Assembly (NCBI GenBank): GCA_937926515.1
Contig: CALAZZ010000250.1
Coordinates: forward strand, 1 to 49,152
Reading direction: 5' to 3'
DNA length: 49,152 nucleotides
Source of the DNA: an uncultured Bacteroidales bacterium
GTDB taxonomy: Bacteria > Bacteroidota > Bacteroidia > Bacteroidales > F082
Part shown: one piece after another, positions 15,729 through 25,122 of the stretch
How positions within the stretch are numbered: position 1 is the first letter of the stretch
How the letters are laid out: every line of letters begins with the position of its first letter
Position numbers and translations under genes: made by a program
Notes under the pieces: generated by a model
The model's database searches: none
Seen by the model: the letters and a program-made list of their open reading frames with translations, nothing else
Told to the model about the DNA's origin: nothing

Positions 15729-17138
15729 ATGAGAGACATACTTACAGTACAGCGCAAAGCACTGGATATCAATTTAGATAGAAGTATTTATGGCAGTTTT
15801 GCTGAAATCGGTGGAGGGCAGGAAGTGTCACGGTATTTTTTTCAGGCCGGAGGTGCATCCGGAACCATTGCCAAATCCATTTCGGCTTATGATAAGCTCT
15901 ACAGTGATGAACTTTACTGCACGGACAAACCCTCAAAGAGGTATGTGTCACGCGAACGTCTGGAACTCATGCTTGAAACCGAGTATACGGAACTGGTAAA
16001 TTTATTGAGTCCTAAAAAAGAATCCGGTACCCGTTTCTTTACATTTGCTGATACAGTAACCACGCTTAATTTTAAGAAGGATAATATTGCCCATGGTTGG
16101 ATGGGAGTGCGATTTCAGCTGCATGAGGGAAGCGAAGCCAACCAGATCATCATTCATGTCAGGCTCCATGAGAACGACTCCCTTCTTCAACAAAACACAC
16201 TTGGGATTTTGGGAGTGAATCTGGTTTATGCTTGCTTCTATTTATGGGAATGGCCCAATAGCTTTTTGCAGTCGCTGCTTGATAATCTTTCTATTGACCG
16301 GGTTGAAATCACCATGATTCATATGAGCGGCCCCGAGCTTTCGTATGTCGATAACCGGCTGCTCGGAGTTCAACTTGTAAAAAACGGCATGACAAGTGCC
16401 ATCATGTTCGATAGGTATGGCAATGTACAGGAGCCTGACGATATGTTGTATAAAAAGAATGTGCTTGTGTTCCGAGGCAGCTTTCGGCCAATAACCTATG
16501 CCGGGGTTGATATTCTTAAATCCAGCTATAGCTTATTTAAGAAAGATGAGGATTATGACAAATTCACAACCTTACCCATATGCGAAATCACATTGAACAA
16601 TCTGTTGGAATCGGGCGATTTTGATGAACGTGATTTTCTGGACAGGGTGGACTTATTAAATGACATCGGACAGAATGTGATGGTTTCCAATTTCAGGGAA
16701 TTTTATAAGCTGGTGGACTTTCTCACACAATTTAGGATTATTAAGTTGCGGTTGGCAATTGGTATTCTCACCTTCGAGAAAGTGCTTGACGAGTCATATT
16801 ATCATGATCTGCGTGGCGGATTGCTTGAAGCTCTTGGGAAGCTCTTTCCCCCCAATGTTAAGATGTATATCTACCCATCTATTGACAAGGAAAGCAATGA
16901 ATTATTCACAACTGACAAATTGATATTTCCACCGGAAACCGACTACCTGTTCAGGCACCTGATTGTGAACCGGTGCATACTTGATATTCCCCTGGTAAAC
17001 CCAAGGTTTATGGAAATATTTTCCCATATGGTGCTTGACAGAATTCAGAAGAAAGATCCGGCATGGGAGGAGCTGGTTCCTAATTTCATTGCGAAACGAA
17101 TCAAGGAAAGACGTCTGTTTGGTTACAAACCACTTTAA
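15729..17138 (+). CDS. Conserved cytosolic protein of unknown function (469 aa)
   Basis: This 469-residue soluble protein begins with a strongly patterned segment (MRDILTVQRKALDINLD, then GSFAEIGGGQEVSRYFFQAG and GGASGTIAKSISAYDK). From memory it belongs to a large conserved family seen in Bacteroidota, Cyanobacteria and others, whose database names vary (TonB receptor, nicotinate-nucleotide adenylyltransferase) and are, I believe, unsupported. I see no signal peptide, membrane segment, P-loop or HxGH nucleotidyltransferase motif. Later conserved-looking blocks are HGWMGVRFQLH, TLGILGVNLVYACFYL, RVEITMIHMSG and VLVFRGSFRPITY. Its neighbours (PiT permease downstream, DUF2179 protein divergent) do not reveal a role. 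Confidence 0.85.
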   Translation: MRDILTVQRKALDINLDRSIYGSFAEIGGGQEVSRYFFQAGGASGTIAKSISAYDKLYSDELYCTDKPSKRYVSRERLELMLETEYTELVNLLSPKKESGTRFFTFADTVTTLNFKKDNIAHGWMGVRFQLHEGSEANQIIIHVRLHENDSLLQQNTLGILGVNLVYACFYLWEWPNSFLQSLLDNLSIDRVEITMIHMSGPELSYVDNRLLGVQLVKNGMTSAIMFDRYGNVQEPDDMLYKKNVLVFRGSFRPITYAGVDILKSSYSLFKKDEDYDKFTTLPICEITLNNLLESGDFDERDFLDRVDLLNDIGQNVMVSNFREFYKLVDFLTQFRIIKLRLAIGILTFEKVLDESYYHDLRGGLLEALGKLFPPNVKMYIYPSIDKESNELFTTDKLIFPPETDYLFRHLIVNRCILDIPLVNPRFMEIFSHMVLDRIQKKDPAWEELVPNFIAKRIKERRLFGYKPL

Positions 17139-17278
17139 TAAGCTCGTTAATATACCACTAAACCAAATACTTATTGTGCTGAAGCCACGCTTTCGGTATT
17201 TATTTCTGGCCACAGAGCTAAAATTTTGGGAATCGAATTTAAAACCAGTAGCTTTGTAGTCCTAAAAAACATCAGCCT

Positions 17279-18316
17279 ATGCTTGATCCGGTCTATAGCC
17301 AATTACTATTGCCGTTTTTAATAGCATTGTTTTTGGCAATTAATATGGGAGGAAGTGGAACAGCTCCATCATTTTCAGCTGCATATGGCGCCAATCTTAT
17401 TCCCAGAAGTTTGATACCCGGACTTTTTGGTATCATGGTCTTTGCCGGAGCAATACTTGCCGGCAAGGGTGTTGCACTTACCATAGGAAAGGGTGTTTTA
17501 CCAGCAGAGAGCATGACCATTACCATCACCTCCATAATTTTGCTTTCGGTTGCCCTTTCCCTGTTATTGGCAAATTTACTTGGCATCCCACAATCAACAA
17601 GCCAGTCAACCATTTTTTCCCTATCAGGTGTTGCAGTTTATTTTGATGTACTGCAAACAGATAAGTTATTTCTTGAGATCATCCCCACCTGGTTTATTTT
17701 ACCTGTAATTGCATTTTTCTTAACCTATTTTGCAGGTAAATACATTTATACACCCATGAAGCAAAGGTCAAAAATTGATTTTGAGGGGATTAAGCGTCAT
17801 CCTGTTTTGCAGATTATGGTCATCTTATCATCGCTATATGTTTCCTTTGCCATCGGAGCCAACAATGTAGCCAATGCCAGTGGACCAATTGCATCAATGG
17901 TGATGAATGAATTGGACATCGTACCCGGCGAAGCTAATTTTGTAGTCATCATGGTTTTGTCAACACTTGTCATTGCACCTGCATTTGGTATTGGCAGTTC
18001 ATTTTTTGGCCATAAGGTAGTTCACACTACCGGCAAAAAGGTGGTAGAATTTGGTCCACTTTCTGCAACGGCTATCTCTTTTATTACGGCCAGCTTGCTG
18101 TTGGCAGTATCCCTGGTAAGAGGTATACCGGCATCCTTGGTACAGCTCAATATGGGAGCTATTCTTGCAATCGGATGTGCCAAAGTCGGTTGGCGTGAGA
18201 TATTCAGTCGTACAAGTGTTCACAAATTCTGGATCATTTGGATCGTAGCCCCCATTCTGTCATTTTTGATGTCGCTTACAATGACCTGGATTGCCGATAG
18301 AATGGGAATACTTTAA
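17279..18316 (+). CDS. PiT-family anion permease (phosphate or sulfate)
   Basis: This 345-residue integral membrane protein has about ten helices arranged as two PHO4-like halves. The second half has the canonical motif FAIGANNVANASGPIAS. The first half does not: where phosphate carriers have a GxNDxAN motif it reads AINMGGSGTAPSFSAAYGAN. To my recollection this resembles the first half of Bacillus subtilis CysP, a PiT-family sulfate permease (MNIGASGAAASMGVAYG). LLGIPQSTSQST fits the family's proline-serine motif. The substrate could be phosphate, sulfate or another anion. It ends 25 bases from the convergent RND pump gene. Cysteine-biosynthesis genes, which would favour sulfate, are not in the window. 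Confidence 0.85.
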   Translation: MLDPVYSQLLLPFLIALFLAINMGGSGTAPSFSAAYGANLIPRSLIPGLFGIMVFAGAILAGKGVALTIGKGVLPAESMTITITSIILLSVALSLLLANLLGIPQSTSQSTIFSLSGVAVYFDVLQTDKLFLEIIPTWFILPVIAFFLTYFAGKYIYTPMKQRSKIDFEGIKRHPVLQIMVILSSLYVSFAIGANNVANASGPIASMVMNELDIVPGEANFVVIMVLSTLVIAPAFGIGSSFFGHKVVHTTGKKVVEFGPLSATAISFITASLLLAVSLVRGIPASLVQLNMGAILAIGCAKVGWREIFSRTSVHKFWIIWIVAPILSFLMSLTMTWIADRMGIL

Positions 18317-18341
18317 GCATCTCATGCAAGTGAAAAGTACA

Positions 18342-21300
18342 TTATTTTCCGAGTATCTGCTGTGATTTAATCTTGATGAGGTAGAGGATATGATACATGC
18401 TTGGCACGATTACCAAAGTCAGGAACGTGGCGAAGCTGAGTCCAAAAATGATTGTCCACGACATGGGCCCCCAAAACAAAGCATTGTCGCCCCCAAAATA
18501 AATGTCAGGATCAAAATGGTGCAGCATTCCATAGAAGTCGATGTTCAGGCCAACAGCTAGCGGCAATAATCCTAAAATGGTGGTGATGGCAGTTAACAGC
18601 ACCGGCCGCAGCCTGGTATTTCCGGCTTCAACCACACACTGAATGGCCTCTTTCACCGGAAGTGAAGCGGTAGGGGGCAGGTCCAATTCATTCTTTTTTC
18701 GCAGCTTCACCAGGTTGATGTAGTCGATAAGTACAATGCCATTATTGACTACAACGCCAGCAAGTGATACGATGCCTATCCCGGTCATAATCACAATAAA
18801 ATCCATATTGAATGTGGCCAGGCCGCCAAATACACCTATCGTACTGAATAGCACACTTGCGAGTATTATACCCGGCTTCACGATGGAATTGAACTGTCCG
18901 ACGAGGATTAGCAAAATTATTGAAATTGCTATCAAAAGGGCTTGCATGAGGAAAGCCATGGATTCTTCCTGTTCCTGCTGTTCGCCCGTGAATTGATAAC
19001 GGTACGCTTCGGGAAATTCAAAATCGGCTAATATTGCTTTGAGCTGTTCATTGATCTGATTGGCATTATAACCCTGTAATACATTGGAATAGATTGTAAT
19101 TACCCTGTTGCGATCCTTACGTGTTACAGATCCGTAGGTGGAGCTGATGGACACATCAGCAACCGCAGATATCGGAACTTGTACAATTTTACCTGAAGCC
19201 TGATCACGGAATGTGATGCGTTGATTCAGGAGTGATGCCAAATTATAACGGTATTCGTCTTTCATACGCAACATAATGGGATACTCATCTTCACCAATTT
19301 TGTAATTGGAGATTTCAGACCCAAACAATGCAGTACGTATGGTAGAAGCTATCTGGCCTGTGGATAAGCCGTATCGACGTGCGCGGTCACGATCAATGAC
19401 GACATTGAGTTCTGGTTTGCCTATGTCCAGATCAATTTGCAATCCTTCAATACCAGGAATATTTTCCTGATTGATCAGGGTGATGATCGTATCAGTGAGA
19501 TAGAGCAAGCGATCAAAGTCGCGTCCACTTATTTCAATATTGATGGGCTTACCAACAGGCGGGCCTTCGTTTTGCATTTCAATGGTCATCACAATCCCCG
19601 GATAAACACCGAGAAGACTATCCGATAAGCGCTTCATGATGGCAGGTGTGGATATACCATTTCGGTCCTGATAATCGAGGAAAGTCACAGTGATCAAACC
19701 CCTGTTTGGACCTCCTCCTCTGCCCGTAAATCCTTCCTCTTCACCAAAAGCACCCTTACCTATATTTGTCAAAACTGATTTAACGATCTCCTGCTCGGGC
19801 TCGATCAATCTGAAAACATCTTTTTCAATAATGTGTAATACAGAGTCGGTGGCTTCAATATCAGTTCCCAACGGCAATTCGGCTAATATGTTGATATACT
19901 TGGGCTCACCTTCCGGAAAAAACTCAACTGTGGGCTTGCTTAATGCATAAAAGACAATGGTAAATATCAACAGAAAAACTGTTCCACTTACCATAAAAAA
20001 GGGATTAGAGCCCCGCAAAGCGAACTGAAGAAGTGCAAGATATTTCTTTTCCAGCCAAACCAAAAAAGTAAATTGAAACCAATTGGCAAAACGATCCAGA
20101 AACAATGCGTGTGAAATCCCTATAATGGCAAAAATAACCAGTAAACTACCGAGAATATTCACACCCATCAGATAGAACAAGATGGCAATTGCAATCATGA
20201 TTCCGGCAATCACAATATTGCGTTTGATTGAAGGTGACTTTTCTTGTTCGCTACGCTTGATGAATGTTGCCGAAATGACAGGAATGATGACCAAAGCTGT
20301 AAAAAGAGAGGATGTCAATACGATGATCAATGTCATCGGGAGGTATTTCATAAATTCACCCATGATCGAATCCCAGAATAAGAGGGGAAAGAAAGCTGCC
20401 AAAGTTGTTGCGGTAGAGGATATGATGGGCATGGCTATTTCGCCTACTGCCTGGCGAACAGCCTCATAAATGGTATATCCCTTATCCACGAAACGATAAA
20501 TATTTTCAACAACCACAATGGCATTGTCCACCAACATACCAAGGGCCAGGATAAGTGAAAACAATACAATCATATTTACCTGAAAATCCATAATGTTCAT
20601 GACCATAAATGAAATGAACATGGAAAACGGAATCGCGATACCCACAAAAAGTGCATTGCGTGTTCCGAGGAAAAAGTACAAAACAAAAACAACAAAGATG
20701 ATCCCCATGATCATGCTGTTCTCGAGGTTGCTCAGCTGCAGTTTAATTTGTTCAGACTGGTCATTGGTGAGTGTGATAACAAGGTCGTTAGGTATGGCAT
20801 TTGCCCTGCGCGACTGCTCAAGTATATCAAAGATTTTACTCGTTGCATCCAACAGGTTTTCGCCACCTTTTTTGATGATCTGCAAGGATACCACAGGCTG
20901 GTTGTTGAGCCTGGCGAAACTCTCGGGTTCCATAAATCCAAACGAAACATCGGCTACATCTCGCAGATATACAATACGCATATCTTCATGCTTTACGATG
21001 ATGTCCTCAATTTCTTTTACAGTGCTGAACTCGCCCGTAATACGTACTGATCTCCTGTCGCGACCCGTGCGGATGTCGCCACCCGACATGGACACATTTT
21101 CTGAGGTGATGGCATTCTCAATGTCAGTAAAACTCAGTTCAAAAGCATCAAGCTTGTGCTGGTCAACATGGATTTTAACTTCACGGTCGGTTATCCCGGT
21201 AATATCAACTCGTGAAATTTCACTTAAGGTCTCAATCTCGTCTTCCAGGTACTCAGCATAGGTTTTTAACTCATTGATGCTGTAATCGCCAGATAGGTTG

Positions 21301-21761
21301 ATGTTAATTATTGGAAATTCCGAAAAGTCAATATCCGTCACCATCGGTTCATCAAGCAGGTCATCAGGCAGCTCTTTCTTTGCCTTGTCCACTGCATCTT
21401 TCACATCTTGCAGTGCTGTCTTGATGTTGATATTTGGATTGAATTCAACGAAAATGTTTGAAACATCCTGACTTGATAATGAGGTCATGACTTTAATTCC
21501 ATTCACTGATTCAATTTCTTTCTCAAGCTCACGTGTGATGAGGTTTTCGATGTCAATCGGTGGGTTCCCGGGATACAATGTTTGTACCATCACGGTAGGA
21601 ATGACTATCTCAGGAAACAATTCTTTTGGAAGTGAACGATATGAATAGATTCCGAAGGTGATCAGGATAAATGCCAACAGAAAGACTGAATTTTTGTTGT
21701 TCAGTGCCCAGGTAGTCAGAAAAAAATTCCGTACTACCTTTTTTTTCGTTTCTTCGCTCAT
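18342..21761 (-). CDS. RND efflux pump, inner-membrane permease
   Basis: This 1139-residue AcrB/MexB-like pump expels substrates from the periplasm and membrane using proton flow. One helix precedes the first large periplasmic domain; helices resume near residue 345 (MIMGIIFVVFVLYFFLGTRN), and the transmembrane motif LILALGMLVDNAIVVVENI, with its proton-relay aspartate, is present. A second periplasmic domain and a second helix block follow (MAFLMQALLIAISIILLILV, then GIGIVSLAGVVVNNGIVLIDYI). The length is about 100 residues above AcrB (about 1050). The extra sequence includes an insertion between the helices near 515-600 and a stretch near the C terminus (LNIDFYGMLHHFDPDIYFGG). It is the last gene of the operon TolC-TetR-adaptor-pump. 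Confidence 0.94.
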   Translation of the reverse strand: MSEETKKKVVRNFFLTTWALNNKNSVFLLAFILITFGIYSYRSLPKELFPEIVIPTVMVQTLYPGNPPIDIENLITRELEKEIESVNGIKVMTSLSSQDVSNIFVEFNPNINIKTALQDVKDAVDKAKKELPDDLLDEPMVTDIDFSEFPIININLSGDYSINELKTYAEYLEDEIETLSEISRVDITGITDREVKIHVDQHKLDAFELSFTDIENAITSENVSMSGGDIRTGRDRRSVRITGEFSTVKEIEDIIVKHEDMRIVYLRDVADVSFGFMEPESFARLNNQPVVSLQIIKKGGENLLDATSKIFDILEQSRRANAIPNDLVITLTNDQSEQIKLQLSNLENSMIMGIIFVVFVLYFFLGTRNALFVGIAIPFSMFISFMVMNIMDFQVNMIVLFSLILALGMLVDNAIVVVENIYRFVDKGYTIYEAVRQAVGEIAMPIISSTATTLAAFFPLLFWDSIMGEFMKYLPMTLIIVLTSSLFTALVIIPVISATFIKRSEQEKSPSIKRNIVIAGIMIAIAILFYLMGVNILGSLLVIFAIIGISHALFLDRFANWFQFTFLVWLEKKYLALLQFALRGSNPFFMVSGTVFLLIFTIVFYALSKPTVEFFPEGEPKYINILAELPLGTDIEATDSVLHIIEKDVFRLIEPEQEIVKSVLTNIGKGAFGEEEGFTGRGGGPNRGLITVTFLDYQDRNGISTPAIMKRLSDSLLGVYPGIVMTIEMQNEGPPVGKPINIEISGRDFDRLLYLTDTIITLINQENIPGIEGLQIDLDIGKPELNVVIDRDRARRYGLSTGQIASTIRTALFGSEISNYKIGEDEYPIMLRMKDEYRYNLASLLNQRITFRDQASGKIVQVPISAVADVSISSTYGSVTRKDRNRVITIYSNVLQGYNANQINEQLKAILADFEFPEAYRYQFTGEQQEQEESMAFLMQALLIAISIILLILVGQFNSIVKPGIILASVLFSTIGVFGGLATFNMDFIVIMTGIGIVSLAGVVVNNGIVLIDYINLVKLRKKNELDLPPTASLPVKEAIQCVVEAGNTRLRPVLLTAITTILGLLPLAVGLNIDFYGMLHHFDPDIYFGGDNALFWGPMSWTIIFGLSFATFLTLVIVPSMYHILYLIKIKSQQILGK

Positions 21762-21785
21762 AGCAACATTAGGTTATAAAAGTGA

Positions 21786-22925
21786 TTAGAGAATGCGGAG
21801 TAGGCTTCCGTCATTTACTTTGCTGAATCCTTCAACGATGATGGCATCTCCTGCATGGAGACCTGTTTCAATACGGGTGTCTCCTTTATACGTCCGGCCT
21901 GGCATAATATAGCGTTTGCGGGCAATGGCTGTGCCATCGGTTGCGCTTTCGGCAACGTATACATAGGAGCCATTCAGGTCTTCCCTGATGATTTTAGTGG
22001 GTACCACCAGGCTATTGTCCTGAACATAGTCATTGATGTTGATTACTGCTACCATATTGGGCTTCAATTTTTTATTTTCGTTCCTGATGCGCAATTGCAC
22101 CTCAAAAGTCCGGTTGGTCCTGTTTATCAGATTTCCAACCCTGTCGATTTCAGTATGCAGTATATAATCAGGGAATGATGGGAACCTTAAGGTAACAACA
22201 TCGCCCTGGTTTATTGCCGGCAGAAAACGTTCCGAAACATCTGCAATCACAAAGAGGTCGTCAAGATTGATCAGATGCATCATGACCATACCCGGTGCGG
22301 CAAGTTCACCTTTCTTTTGGCTCACTTTTTCCACATACCCATCAAGGGGCGAGGTGATAGTGGACATGTCCAGTTGTGCCTTTAAAGTGGCAAGCCGTTT
22401 TTCCAGGTTTTCCATATTGTTTTTTGCCTCAAGGTACTGGATCTCCGACCCAATACGCTGATCCCAAAGTCTTTGTTGTCGTGCAAAAACATCTCGGGCA
22501 AGTGCCAGCGCCGACTCCACTTCCTGAATAGACTTTTCGGTAACTTCAGTATTTAGTTTTGCAAGTAGTTGTCCTTGCCTAACCACATCACCATCCTGAA
22601 CATATACTTCACTGATCTGGCCGTTTATTTCGGGACTTATAAATGCCTCTTTCACAGGCTGTATAGCGCCACTTGCCTCGAAAAAATGTTTGAAAATAAC
22701 AGGCTGAAGCGTTTGAGTCACCACGGGCTCAAGGTAACGATTGTCAACCCCATCTGAAAGCGCTTCTATTTGGGATTCGAGCTCTTTAATATTTAATTCA
22801 ATTTGCTTGGCTTCTTTGCGATAACTCTCCAGCTTTTTTTCGAGCTTCTCAACACTCTCTTCCTGACTGCATGCTTGAAACAATGCAATAATGAGTAGTG
22901 CAATTATGATCTGATAGTTTCTCAT
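21786..22925 (-). CDS. RND efflux periplasmic adaptor lipoprotein
   Basis: This 379-residue membrane-fusion protein has a lipoprotein signal: MRNYQIIIALLIIALFQACS, with the lipobox LFQAC and the cysteine at about residue 19. After it comes an acidic coiled-coil segment (ESVEKLEKKLESYRKEAKQI) that is unusual in position for an adaptor, then a lipoyl half (GQISEVYVQDGDVVRQGQLLAKL), the helical hairpin, the second lipoyl half (TSPLDGYVEKVSQKKGEL) and beta-barrel/membrane-proximal domains. The gene lies between the operon's TetR (16 bases) and pump (24 bases) genes. It bridges the pump at 18342-21761 to the TolC-type channel at 23566-24909. Confidence 0.93.
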   Translation of the reverse strand: MRNYQIIIALLIIALFQACSQEESVEKLEKKLESYRKEAKQIELNIKELESQIEALSDGVDNRYLEPVVTQTLQPVIFKHFFEASGAIQPVKEAFISPEINGQISEVYVQDGDVVRQGQLLAKLNTEVTEKSIQEVESALALARDVFARQQRLWDQRIGSEIQYLEAKNNMENLEKRLATLKAQLDMSTITSPLDGYVEKVSQKKGELAAPGMVMMHLINLDDLFVIADVSERFLPAINQGDVVTLRFPSFPDYILHTEIDRVGNLINRTNRTFEVQLRIRNENKKLKPNMVAVININDYVQDNSLVVPTKIIREDLNGSYVYVAESATDGTAIARKRYIMPGRTYKGDTRIETGLHAGDAIIVEGFSKVNDGSLLRIL

Positions 22926-22941
22926 TTGATTTTCGATTTAG

Positions 22942-23553
22942 CTATTTTTTAATGAACTCCGGGTATTTTGATTTTACAATTTCGAGCCCTTCAGCCGAAA
23001 GAACACCATATAGGTGGTATTTAAAAACTTCCTTAAAGAATTTTTTTGAATGTAGTTCTTCTGTAGTCACCATGTCATGATGCATGATGTTCTCCACCCT
23101 CATGACAAACAATTTAGCAATGATGGACACATCAATATCTTTTCGGTACAATCCTTCTTTTTTTCCTTTTACCAGGTTCTCTAAGATGGCATCATAGATT
23201 TGGGTGCGGTGCATTTCGCGGATGGAACGATAGATTTTTGGGAAATACTTTTGCAAGTCGAACTCCATTGCGGGGTTGTACTCGCGTATGATGTTATTTG
23301 CGTAATTGTAAAGAGAAAATAATCCTTCAACAGCATTTTTATCCTTGTAAATAATTTCGTCTATAGTGGCTTGTTTTTGGCTAATAAACCCGAATAGTGT
23401 TTTTTCAACCAGTTCGTTTTTATCCTTGAAATAGCGATAAATTGTTTTCTTTGAAATACCTAGCTGCCTTGATAACTCATCCATGGTAATACTTTTTATA
23501 CCATATTTGAGAAACAATTCCGCAGCAGCTATAGTGATCTCTTTTTCTTCCAT
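22942..23553 (-). CDS. TetR/AcrR-family transcriptional regulator within efflux operon
   Basis: This 203-residue regulator has an N-terminal helix-turn-helix (about residues 5-50): ELFLKYGIKSITMDELSRQLGISKKTIYRYFKDKNELV fits the TetR consensus fully. The C-terminal ligand-binding part has the arrangement YFPKIYRSIREMHRTQIYDAILEN. It sits 12 bases after the TolC gene and 16 bases before the adaptor, so it is co-transcribed and probably autoregulates the operon by binding near 24910-25122. Its C-terminal half resembles that of the second TetR gene at 25123-25746, so the two are likely paralogues. Confidence 0.92.
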   Translation of the reverse strand: MEEKEITIAAAELFLKYGIKSITMDELSRQLGISKKTIYRYFKDKNELVEKTLFGFISQKQATIDEIIYKDKNAVEGLFSLYNYANNIIREYNPAMEFDLQKYFPKIYRSIREMHRTQIYDAILENLVKGKKEGLYRKDIDVSIIAKLFVMRVENIMHHDMVTTEELHSKKFFKEVFKYHLYGVLSAEGLEIVKSKYPEFIKK

Positions 23554-23565
23554 TTTATAAAATAA

Positions 23566-24909
23566 TTATTGTAACAGGTTTTCGAGTGTCACAGATTGAT
23601 TAAGCAGATTAAGTGCTGCGTTTATATACCTTGATTGAGCAGTTAGGTACTGGTTATGTGTGTTCAGCAAATCAAGGCTGCTTGCCATACCTTCGCTGTA
23701 TTTGATACCTGTACGATGGAATATTTTAGCGGCCAGTTGCTTATTTTGATTGGTATTGTTATAAGTGTTCCAAGCATTTATAACTTCATTCATAACTGTT
23801 TCATATTGAAGTTGCAGGCTTGTTCTTGCTTCCTCCTCCGCAATGTGAGTCTGCTCAAGCTGAAGTTGTGCCTGCTTGACTTTGGAATAGCGTTCGCCAC
23901 TGCTAAAAAGGGGAATATTCATGGTAACTCCAAAGGCAGAGTTTGAATACCATTTGCCCTTGTTATTAAAAAAATCCCATTCCTGACGCTGTGCCTGTGT
24001 TTGGTAATTCAAAAATGCTGATAAGCTTGGCAAATAATGGCTTTTTTCAAGTTTGAGTTGAAGCTGGGCAAGGTCCTGCTGCGTCTTCAACACTTGGAAA
24101 TCAATATTCTTACTAACTGAGAATTTTTCTGATAATAAACGCTCAATTGCTGATTGGTTGACAAGTTCAAAGAGGCTTTCTGTCAGAATAAGTTGAGTGC
24201 CGTCAGTGACACCCATTTGGTATTTCAGATATCCAATGGCAATGTCAAGTTGGGTAAGGGCGTTCTCACGATTGATCTCAAGATCCTTTATCAATAGCTC
24301 CAACTGGTCGAGCTCAGTTTCTTCAAGAAATCCTTCCTGCACTATGATGCGCGTTTCATTGGCTAGCTTGTTGGTAATTGCAAGTGTTGAATCAATCACT
24401 TCAATACTTTCCTGAGTCGCAAGCACCAAAAAGTAGGCTTCTGAAACATTTTGGTTGACTTCAATTTGGCTTTTAATATAGTCTTTGCGGGTTTTTTCAA
24501 GAAAAGTTTTTGCTGCTTGCAATCCAACGATGTAACTACCGCTGAATAATAGCTGATTAATGGTTCCACCTGCTGTGGCATTATATTTGGTTCCAAATTG
24601 TATGGCAACTTCTTGCCCTGGCATATCAAAAAAATCACCAGGCAAAAGCTGAACCGGCAAAGCGATATTATCCAGATAATTTATTGTAGCATCTATCTGG
24701 GGTAATCCTGTGGCGGTTGACTCTTTAACGCGGTATCGTGCAGCTTCAATATCTATAGCCGCGGCACGCAGCCTGTGGTTGTATTCATTCGCGTAGTTGC
24801 GTGCTTCTTCAAGGCTGATTTCGATTTGATTCTGGGCGTGTGCAGCCTGCATGAGAATAATACCGACCACCCATGAAACCACCAAGAGTTTATTAATGTT
24901 ATGCTTCAT
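23566..24909 (-). CDS. TolC-family outer-membrane efflux channel
   Basis: This 447-residue outer-membrane factor forms the exit duct of the RND pump. The start at 24909 (MKHNINKLLVVSWVVGIILM, cleaved near AHAQ) gives a proper signal peptide; the frame continues 17 codons upstream over the likely promoter. Two long-helix repeats typical of TolC are visible, beginning ISLEEARNYANEYNHRLRAA and continuing with alternating helical blocks, and it ends LNLLNQSVTLENLLQ. It is the first gene of the minus-strand operon. It may also serve the ABC exporter at 2594-7049, which has no channel of its own nearby. Confidence 0.93.
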   Translation of the reverse strand: MKHNINKLLVVSWVVGIILMQAAHAQNQIEISLEEARNYANEYNHRLRAAAIDIEAARYRVKESTATGLPQIDATINYLDNIALPVQLLPGDFFDMPGQEVAIQFGTKYNATAGGTINQLLFSGSYIVGLQAAKTFLEKTRKDYIKSQIEVNQNVSEAYFLVLATQESIEVIDSTLAITNKLANETRIIVQEGFLEETELDQLELLIKDLEINRENALTQLDIAIGYLKYQMGVTDGTQLILTESLFELVNQSAIERLLSEKFSVSKNIDFQVLKTQQDLAQLQLKLEKSHYLPSLSAFLNYQTQAQRQEWDFFNNKGKWYSNSAFGVTMNIPLFSSGERYSKVKQAQLQLEQTHIAEEEARTSLQLQYETVMNEVINAWNTYNNTNQNKQLAAKIFHRTGIKYSEGMASSLDLLNTHNQYLTAQSRYINAALNLLNQSVTLENLLQ

Positions 24910-24957
24910 ATGTATCCGTTTAGCACAGAGAGATTTAAATTTTCTATTAAAGAAGTG

Positions 24958-24965
24958 CAAAATTA
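24958..24965 (-). promoter_or_regulatory. Candidate -7 box for the TolC-TetR-RND operon
   Basis: The minus strand reads TAATTTTG, an exact TAnnTTTG match, 48 bases before the TolC-gene ATG at 24909. It lies within the longer open frame, which supports the shorter start. A partial inverted repeat, GGAAAC (24981-24986) and GTTTCC (25003-25008), lies just upstream and could be the operator of the operon's own TetR protein. Confidence 0.4.
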
Positions 24966-25122
24966 GTCAAACAACATTCAGGAAACGTTAATTGTTCAAA
25001 AAGTTTCCGAAGTTTTTATAGTATGCAATGACAACGAATAATTAAAAGGGTTTAAAATTCAGAAAAGTTTTTTGGGAAAGTCGTTTGATCATCGATCGGG
25101 TCATGATCGCATCAGAAAAAAA

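Noticed and set aside
20593..21261. 222-codon plus-strand frame opposite the RND pump
   Set aside because: Antisense frame over a clear AcrB-type gene; the translation is low in structure and has no motif.
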